A stretch of DNA of 64,000 nt, taken from Neoscytalidium dimidiatum. Its lineage: Eukaryota > Ascomycota > Dothideomycetes > Botryosphaeriales > Botryosphaeriaceae. Every line of letters begins with the position of its first letter. Positions within the stretch are counted from its first letter, which is position 1. This document shows positions 56,839 to 64,000 of this stretch, piece after piece. The DNA lies in contig CM074704.1 of the NCBI GenBank assembly GCA_037367355.1, positions 1,426,001-1,490,000 on the forward strand, read 5' to 3'. The position numbers were made by a program, and so were the translations under genes. Below the pieces are notes generated by a model, which worked only from the letters and a program-made list of their open reading frames with translations, ran no database searches and was not told the origin of the DNA.

Positions 56839-58455
56839 ATGTCGAACCAGCACGATGAGCGCTCCCCGCTGTTGCAGGACGGACGGCACGAATACCGCGA
56901 GGTGAGAAACAATAGCAAGCGGCTTATTATGGTAAGTCACTGACATTCGTACAGCAGATTAAGTTCTCCGAGGATGATCCCCACAACCCGCGGGCCTGGA
57001 CGAGAAAGAGGAAGCTGGCTAATGTGGCAGTCATTGCTTCTATGTCCAGTATGCGCTTCTCCTGTTCCTGACACACGCCCACAACGTCGCTAACAATTTG
57101 CCTTGCAGTTCTGAGTCCGCTCGCAAGTTCCATGTTCACGCCGGGAATGAAGCAAATAGCCGAAGGCCTTGACACGACATGGGACAATGTCATAGGTGCA
57201 ACAACTGGTTTTGTGGTAATGCTAGGCATTGGACCACTCGTCCTGGCACCGCTTTCCGAGACCTTCGGCCGAAGGATGCTCTACCTTTCATGTTTCACAG
57301 TGTTCACGCTCCTTCAGATACCTACAGCCTTCAGTCCAAACATCACAGTATTGATTGCCTTGCGAACAATTTCCGGCTTCTTCGGTAGCGTAGGAATTGC
57401 TAATGGTGGAGGTACTATCAGTGATATGTTTGTACCGGAAGAAAGAGCTGGCGTGTTCGGTTGGTATCTTTTGGGTCCACTCCTCGGCCCAACTTTGGGG
57501 CCTTTGCTTGGAGGTGTCATTGTACAGGAGCTAGGCTGGCGATGGATCTTCATAATCTTGACTATCCTTTGCGGAATCAACACCACGTCTGGATTCTTCT
57601 TCCTCAAGGAGACTTACACACCGGTTCTCTTGAAGAGAAAGAAAGAGGAGAAAGAGGAGGAGGCGGAGTCCGAAGGCCGCCGCTATTGGTTTGAGGGAGA
57701 AGATCACCGGCCGCTGTCAATCAAATTGGGCCATTCATTCTTGCGACCCGGGTGGATCCTCATGCAACCAATCGTGTTCACTATGTCTCTGTACCAGGCA
57801 CTCGTATTCAGCACAACCTACAGCCTATACACCAACTTCCAGGATATTTATGGTGGCCGGTATGGATTCAACACGGAACAGGTTGGATTGATGTACTTGG
57901 GACCTGGTCTTGGATTTGTCTTCGCAGTCCGACTCCTGGTTCCTCGGATTGACGAGGTGTACAAGAGGTTGAAAGCGCGTAATGACGGCATGCCGAAACC
58001 AGAACATCGGCTTCCACTGGCAAACATAGGATCGGCGTTTATTCCATTGTCACTTTTCTGGTGAGAATTATCCAATTCCCCGAATATCATTGTGGAAGAC
58101 TGACGTCCCGTTCGACAGGTTCGCCTGGACTGTTCACTTTAATACTCACTGGCTCGTTACGTTGGCAAGCACGTTCTTCTACGGTATTGGACAGGTTATG
58201 ATCATCAACTCTGTTCAAAATTACTACATCGATGCTTTCGAGAAGTATGCTGCCTCTGCTATAGCGGCGGGAGCCGTCTTCCGTTCCGTGGTCGGTGGAG
58301 TGGTACCCTTGTTCGCTCCTGCTCTCTTCAAAGGTGTCGGATACGGGTGGGGCATATCAGTGTTCGGATTCATCAGCCTCCTTCTCGCTCCCGCTCCCCT
58401 TCTGTTCTTCAGGTACGGAGAGCGTATACGAGAGGCATTTACAGTCGAACTTTGA
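56839..58455 (+). CDS. Major facilitator superfamily transporter (DHA1-like)
   Basis: Four exons: 56839-56901, 56958-57048, 57109-58060 and 58119-58455, 480 aa. The N-terminus is MSNQHDERSPLLQDGRH (with an acidic-dileucine-like ERSPLL), then FSEDDPHNPRAWTRKRKLAN, a signature of fungal drug:H+ antiporter-1 type proteins. About 12 transmembrane helices can be traced. Conserved marks: LAPLSETFGRRMLY (motif A), ALRTISGFFGSVG, GPLLGPTLGPLLGG (motif C) and LGWRWIFIIL. A charged central loop (LKRKKEEKEEEAESEG) separates the halves. Exon 2 begins at a tandem acceptor CAGCAG, so one Gln may be variably included. The substrate cannot be deduced. No resistance or metabolite cluster lies nearby. Confidence 0.92.
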
Positions 58456-59377
58456 TCTGCGACCTTTATCTACGGAGCGGGTCGCCCCACCACAACCCAG
58501 CCACTTGAGATAAAGAAGATCAAACTTCTCTTCTAGAATGTGTATCGAAGTGATTAGAGGCGTAGATCGCAGCCTTGTAGGATGACAGGATCAGCTGTGC
58601 CACGTGGGCGCCAATAACAAGCGGCGAATGATCGCCGGCGGCGTGCGCGAGGAGATCAGGGATTTTATTAACTCTCCAGGAACACTGTCGTGGAGAGCAG
58701 AAAAGAGTACTGGCGTTGTGGCTGCACAACGAGGGTCAGTAAAGCGTGTTTTCATGAGAAATCGGCGTTGATTGCATCATACTTTGCCTAGGGTTGGCGG
58801 TCACTGGAGTCATAGCGTAGAAATCGGATCGGAAAGTACCCAGATGAAATCGACATTGCTGCCCGGTCACGGCAGTGCTGATTTATTGACTAGGACTGGA
58901 GACAACGTAGAAAGTATTCACGGAGGAACCCGATTCCATTAGCCCGGACGTGCATGGCCAAGTTGCCGACATCGCAATTGCGCGGTTCTGGTGGGACTGT
59001 GAGGCACGAAATATGCTGTTGCACGACGTAAGACGAAATAATCGAACGTCTTGAAAGGGTATATAGCTTGCCGATCCCGGGCTCTCATCCCCGAAAATAT
59101 GCTCCTTCATCTTACATACGCAGCTCGTCTACTGACTGCCACCTCCCCATACGGGCAATTGCTGGATGCCCGTTCGACCAAGGCACGGGGAACCGATGCT
59201 GGCGTTCGTATTTGCAAGAACACTGCTCCCCATGGAAAGATTGAATCCACAGGCCAGTCTATGTGCTTGCACCCCTTCGTTTCATATTGTGTGCAAGAAG
59301 GTCTAGGTTGCTGTTAAGAAGATAATATCAGGACTTCTTCTTGTCCATCGCCTTTGAAGCTTGTAGGCGGAGACTGT
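58456..59377. other. Gap between convergent genes, no gene seen
   Basis: 3' flanks of the MFS gene and CGR1. No conserved frame. Confidence 0.5.
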
Positions 59378-59875
59378 TCAAGAGTTGAGCTTCTTGTTGC
59401 GCTTCTCCCTCCGCTTCAACCTCTCGACACGTTTGGCGTGCATCTTCGCAGCCATCTGCTCGTATCGTTCGCGCTCTGCCTTCTTCTCACGCTTGTCCTT
59501 GATGGCTGCGACTCGTGCCTGCGGCAGAACTGTCAGCCATGTCCGAACAACATCCCTATGTGTTTTCAGCACACCTGTCTCTCGGCCTCCTTCTCATCTT
59601 TCATCTCCCTTTCCTTGGCCTTGATGGCGGCGAGGGCCTTGCGCTCTTCGGCGCGCTTAGCGTAGGACGAGAGGCCGGCACTTGGACGGAAGGCTTTCCT
59701 TGGTTGATGCCACTGCTTGCCTGCAGACGTGGTCAGCCAGCTGCATCTCGTCCGGGCTGAGACTGGGGCGAAACAAACCGTTCTTGCGCATGCCTGCGAC
59801 GGACGGCTTGGGGTCGCCGGCAGGAGCAGCGGCGGGTGCGGCAGCGGCAGGGGCGGTGTCGGCGTCGGAAGGCAT
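59378..59875 (-). CDS. CGR1: rRNA-processing protein Cgr1
   Basis: Small nucleolar coiled-coil protein needed for 60S ribosomal subunit assembly (family knowledge). Three exons, 59875-59779, 59720-59575 and 59518-59378, total 127 aa, typical length. After an Ala/Pro-rich start ([14 protein letters not shown]) come the conserved [20 protein letters not shown], then [20 protein letters not shown] and a highly charged coiled coil ending [18 protein letters not shown]. The two introns are 58 and 56 bp; the first has donor GTTTGT and a perfect GCTGACCAC branch. The frame also reads across intron 1, which hides the real protein. Divergent from ORT1. Confidence 0.93.
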
Positions 59876-60549
59876 GCTCGGGGATTGGAGGGAGGGGTGG
59901 GGTGAGGAGAGGCAGTTGGGTGCGGTCGGTTTGCTAAGAAAAACGTCGAGGGCCCTCCACTCGATCAGATAAAATTGATGGCGCTAGATAACTCTAAGCG
60001 GGCACTAGCCACAGACAGGGCAGTCAGCCGGCTTGGCCGCCCCGCAAGACGCGCGCTGGATGGGCAGATGGAGCCCGCCAGGACCGCCGGGCGTCCAAAA
60101 TCCTTTTCGCCAGCCCTGCGCCTTCGTTTGCTGCGACTCCGCTGCCCGCCCCGGCACTGCACCTGCAGGCATCTGGCCCCCCCTCTTCCCCCTCTGGTCC
60201 TGTTTTTTTTTCTCCATGACTTCACACATGCGCGCCTCATGCGCCCGACCTTCCCTTCGGCGACCGGGCGTGAAATTCGCTCACGTTCGCTCAGCGATCA
60301 TCGTGTCCTAATACACGCTGCCTGCGCCTGCGCTATAAATACTGCCGGCTGCCAGAAAAACCCGCAGCGCCGGTTGGGCTGCACGTCGTCACCACTCACC
60401 ATCTGCGGTCTGCGCCCACACCGCTGTCACATACCCCGCCGCCGCTCTTCCTGCCTTTTCTGTCTCTAATACAAACATGCTCTCATGGTAGCGACCGCTC
60501 CTCCAGAAAACTAGAAATAAACCACCTCCAGAATCTTGCCCGCATCGCA
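59876..60549. other. Divergent promoter region between CGR1 and ORT1
   Basis: 674 bp between the two start codons; no conserved frame. TATAAAT at about 60333-60339 lies roughly 210 bp before the ORT1 start and could be its TATA box. Confidence 0.45.
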
Positions 60550-61615
60550 ATGGCCGCCACTTATTCGGAGCGCTCGCTCGGCGTGCCAGACGCCGAGCTG
60601 GCCATTCCCACTCCCAACACCACCCCAGAGTCCACCAAAGAAGCGCTTGCCGACCAGGGCATGGAGGCCCTGAAGGACATTGCGTGCGGCTCCGCTGCAG
60701 GCATCATTGGCAAATACATCGAGTATCCCTTTGACACCATCAAGGTACGCCTGCAATCGCAGCCGGAGCACCTGCCTCTCCGCTACACCGGCCCCTTGGA
60801 TTGCTTCAAAAAGTCTTGGGCAAAGGATGGATTCATAGGCCTGTACAGAGGCATTAGTGCGCCTCTTGTCGGCGCGGCTGTGGAGAACGCCAGCCTGTTC
60901 TTCAGCGTGAGTAGCAGCCCACTGTGCATTCTGAGGCACCACTAACAACTCGCTGTAGTACCGACTCTGCCAGGAGGCCCTCCAGTCCACGGTTTTCCCC
61001 GCCACGCAGCCGTTGCCATTCAGCGCCCTCCTGGTGTGTGGCGCGGCGTCCGGCGCATTCACGTCCACCCTTCTCACACCCATCGAGCTGGTGAAATGCA
61101 AGATGCAGGTTCCCGTGGAGACCAACAGCGGCCACGTCGTGCGTATGGGGCCTCTCGGTGTCATTGCCTCCGTCTACCGGCACCAAGGGCTCGCCGGGTT
61201 CTGGCACGGGCAGCTCGGCACGCTCATCCGCGAGACGGGCGGGTCTGCAGCGTGGTTCGGCGGGTACGAGGGCATGGGCCTCGTCTTCCGGCGGATGCGC
61301 GAGAAGCGCACGGGGAAGGCCAGCGACGCCGCGCTGCCCATCCACCAGCAGATGGCCTGCGGCGCCACGGCCGGCGTCAGCTACAACTTCCTCTTCTACC
61401 CTGCGGACACTATCAAGAGCCGCATGCAGACTGAGGACGTCAGCCGCAGCATCGTCGGCGAGAAGCGCTCGTTCTGGTCTGTTGGCAAGCTGATATGGCA
61501 CCAGCATGGCTTACGCGGCCTGTACAGAGGCTGCGGCATCACTGTCGCCCGGTCCGTGCCCAGTTCGGCATTCATCTTTACGATCTATGAGACTTTGAGA
61601 GCGTATATTGCTTGA
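60550..61615 (+). CDS. ORT1: Mitochondrial ornithine carrier (SLC25 family)
   Basis: Inner-membrane antiporter that moves ornithine out of mitochondria for cytosolic arginine synthesis (family knowledge). Two exons, 60550-60906 and 60959-61615, 337 aa; the 52-bp intron joins SLFFS to YRLCQEAL. Three carrier repeats each carry the PxDxxK/R-type signature: [20 protein letters not shown] and [10 protein letters not shown]. Further conserved blocks are [39 protein letters not shown] and [18 protein letters not shown]. The last set and the N-terminal [13 protein letters not shown] point to the Ort1/Arg11 (AmcA) group rather than basic amino acid or acylcarnitine carriers; the exact substrate is inferred by group. 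Confidence 0.92.
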
Positions 61616-63176
61616 AGCGATTGCTGTTGATGCATTCAAGGGGTGTTTTCGGCGTTCTGGAGCTAAAGAAAAGGAAATTAAAGCGCATCGAAAACGGCGG
61701 TACCAGGTAGATAGACTTGTTTTCGAGCGTGGATACCATTTTGCGGCACATAGACGACTAACAAATTTACTTTGTTCTACTGCAATGGTCGTCCCTTGGG
61801 GGTTATAGCTACGTGAAGTTCGTATTTATTGCAGCACCAGAACAACGCTCCTAAGTTTTTGGAGCATTCTATGAGGAGCAGAGTCGGAACAGGCAGTCCA
61901 CCCCGTCGATCGCACCAAGGGTCAAAATGCCCAGATTTGGTTGCTTTACAACCCTTCTCCGCGACACATTTCTTCAAACGTTGGCGCAATCAGGAAAAGA
62001 AAGGATGGTGCAATGGTAAATGGCGCAAGAGCCGCGACAACTGGTGAAATCGCTCAGCTTCCCAATAGGGCGCGCTTGACAGAAGTCACGACTGTTGCCC
62101 TGGCCTCCGAATGTGACAGCTGTTACAACCTCCCGGTCTAGCCTGGGACTTGAGGGTCTTGATAAAGTCGTGTTTCGAACGACTTGAATAGTCGGGCCGT
62201 ATCACCACCCTCTGCGTGCGTTGACTTTCCGGTTGGTGGAGCGTACACGTCGGCCGACCATCGGCGATAAGATAAAAGATTAGATGTCTGGGCAGTTACC
62301 AGGGTGTCAATAACTAGCCCCTGGTCGCTTAATTACCGCATATTTAAAGGGGTCTTACTCCGCTTCTTATAGCTGCTAGCAGGGGCCAGAGGGGGTTGGG
62401 GTGGAGTGGAGTGAAGAGGATTAGGTGAGCGAGGAGCGTAAGAAAGAGTTTTCAGCAGGCCCCCTCGCTTATCGGATTAAAGTCGGAACGCCAAGAATCG
62501 CCGTTGGTCGGCCGACCTGCATTCACGGTTGGTGTGGTCCCCTGCCGTGCGCCCTCATATGCATGCCCGCCAAGGCGAAAAGGGAGCGAATGCACAAGAT
62601 GCAACGTAGTATAGACGGGATGATAGGTAGCCTCTCCCGGTGGAACGGACCGCTCACCTTTCCCCCCCCCTCTCTTCGCCGGGCCATGTTTTTTTCCCCC
62701 TTCGTGTTTAAGTCCCAGTAGTCCTTTGCCCAGGGCTCGCTGTCAGACACTAGCCACCATCACATGTCAGATCAAGCCACCGGTCTTTTCAGGCCGCTGC
62801 CACCAGGACAAGTGTGGCTTCGCTCTCCACGAATCGGCACGCGGGCTGCCCTCGCGTTCCCATCTGCAACTGATGAGCCGAGGATGCGGCATGTGCGCCG
62901 ACATCATCATAGCCGCGACAACGCCGGCCGGAGACTCTCTCTGTTGCGCGCGCCGTCTCCCCTCCCGAGTGTCGCGCTTCCCGTTCCCTTTCCCCCACAT
63001 GCTGAGCTCGATCACAAGCTTGGTGCCTGATACCGGAGACCCGCTTTGTTCACAGTGCTGCCAGAGACGTCGACGGCGCGAGTGGACGGATACTCACCAC
63101 CCGCTAAACACCACACTGCTGCGACGAGGGGCCGGATAATAAACACATCCTCGGGGCTTAGGGAAGAGTGATTGTC
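61616..63176. other. Intergenic, no gene seen
   Basis: No conserved frame. Contains a 20-bp inverted repeat whose arms lie 230 bp apart, and a C-homopolymer near 62661. The right end is the presumed promoter of the PXMP4-like gene. Confidence 0.5.
62249..62519. repeat. Inverted repeat with 20-bp arms
   Basis: The left arm GTCGGCCGACCATCGGCGAT at about 62250-62269 is matched in reverse complement by the right arm at about 62499-62518 with one mismatch. Each arm contains the palindrome GTCGGCCGAC. The arms do not extend further. Confidence 0.7.
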
Positions 63177-64000
63177 ATGGCAGACAGAGTAATGGATCTC
63201 GTGAAGAGCTTGGAGGTTAGTGATATGCTTCATTGGTTTTCCTGGGGCTACCGCCGCCGCTGCATCGATGTCGCAAGTACAAGTACGCGTGTATACGCTG
63301 GCATGTACTGCACACGCTCGGAAGCAGCTCTGAGGAGATACAGCATGTCCGTTCAAGTGTATGCACCGGTGGGCTGATTGATATCCCCGTGCACTGTAGG
63401 CCTCAGCAGAGCGCATTGCACTGGACCCCAAATACCATGACGTCCTCACGTTAGTCAAGGGCGTTCGAAATGGTATCGTCTACGGGTCGAAAGTGCGGTT
63501 CCCGCACGCTTTGGTGTAAGCACCTGTCTCTCAACCCCCTGTTTCAATATTCGAAAGTAACGAAGATTGACCAACATGCGTGCCGCAGCATGATATTCCT
63601 CTTCCGCTCCGGCGAGTACGTCTGCTCTACCTCCATCCACCCTCACCCGTAATCCCCGAACCGATCCCTCAAACTAACATCCCAAACCCCCCCTCCTAAC
63701 CAGCCTCCGCACGAAAACCAAGCTCGTCCTCAAAGCGACACGCATGCACGCCCGCAACCTCGGCCTCTTCGCTCTGGTCTACAAATCCAGCATGCTCCTG
63801 CTGCGGCGCACGTCGCCAAGCGGCAAGGAGCGGCGCTACGACGCCTTCCTGGCGGGCCTGCTGGGCGGCTACGCCGTGTTCGGGCGCACGATCCACTCGT
63901 CCGTCAGCCAGCAGATCGTCATCTACGTCTTCGCGCGCGTGGTGCTGGCGTACGCGAAGCTGCTCGTCCAGCCCAAGGGCGACCACAAGACGCACGGTCA
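63177..64000 (+). CDS. Peroxisomal membrane protein 4 (PXMP4/PMP24)-like, 5' part
   Basis: Integral peroxisomal membrane protein of the Tim17/Tim22/PMP24 superfamily (family knowledge). Four exons are visible: 63177-63215, 63400-63515, 63589-63615 and 63704 to the edge; the gene runs out of the window. The joined start is MADRVMDLVKSLE-ASAERIA, then LDPKYHDVLTLVKGVRNGIV, YGSKVRFPHALVMIFLFRSG, DLRTKTKLVLKATRMHARNL and GLFALVYKSSMLLLRRTSPS. Human PXMP4 shows the same order: KGFRNGxVYGxKxRxPHALV, FLFRxG, then a membrane hairpin. The 27-bp third exon is unusually small, but both flanking joins restore frame and conservation. At least two hydrophobic segments are present before the edge. Confidence 0.85.

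Noticed and set aside
51295..58455. Isochorismatase-like, PEBP and MFS genes as a resistance or metabolite cluster
   Set aside because: They are separated by about 1-1.2 kb gaps and an ANCHR-like gene, with no synthase; co-location looks incidental.

Overview
The window reads as nuclear DNA of a filamentous ascomycete (Pezizomycotina; a Dothideomycete is my guess, but the class is not proven). Nearly all genes are single-copy eukaryotic housekeeping genes. Most carry short introns of about 47-185 bp with GTRNGY-like donors, CTRAY-like branch points and YAG acceptors. There are no operons, CRISPR arrays or bacterial signals. I rebuilt gene models by joining exons at sites that restore both reading frame and conserved protein sequence.

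Left block (0.4-20.4 kb): VPS10 (-), a condensation/acetyltransferase-like protein (+), a membrane-associated alpha/beta-hydrolase-like protein (+), mitochondrial ATP synthase subunit b ATP4 (-), NOC4 (+), a ZC3H3/Red5-type CCCH zinc-finger protein (+) and a SEL1-repeat protein (+). The last exon of the SEL1 gene lies beyond an exceptional intron of about 2.1 kb.

Middle block (20.4-38.8 kb) is mostly gene-poor. A microsatellite-rich, GC-rich desert of 7.1 kb lies between two convergent genes. A bZIP transcription factor with a hydrophobic, transmembrane-like segment (-) follows. Next come 4 kb of GC-rich empty sequence and then about 5 kb of AT-richer DNA. That AT-rich part holds a decayed membrane-protein gene and one copy of a dispersed repeat, whose inverted partner lies near 47.2 kb.

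Right block (38.8-64 kb) is dense again: mitochondrial ribosomal protein bL21m (-), TFIIF beta TFG2 (-) divergent from COP9 signalosome subunit CSN4 (+), an ankyrin-like/ClpB-type AAA+ ATPase (-), the dynamin DNM1 (-), an isochorismatase-like hydrolase (+), a PEBP-family protein (+), an ANCHR/ZFYVE19-like zinc-finger protein (+), an MFS transporter (+), CGR1 (-) divergent from the mitochondrial ornithine carrier ORT1 (+), and the 5' part of a PXMP4-like peroxisomal membrane protein (+) cut by the window edge.

The genes serve separate cell functions: vacuolar sorting, ribosome biogenesis, mitochondrial energy and translation, organelle fission, transcription and protein turnover. I see no convincing biosynthetic cluster. 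The most unusual material is the 2.1-kb intron with its tiny terminal exon, the large repeat-rich desert, the decayed locus with its shared repeat, the bZIP with a membrane-like segment, and the ankyrin/ClpB AAA+ fusion.
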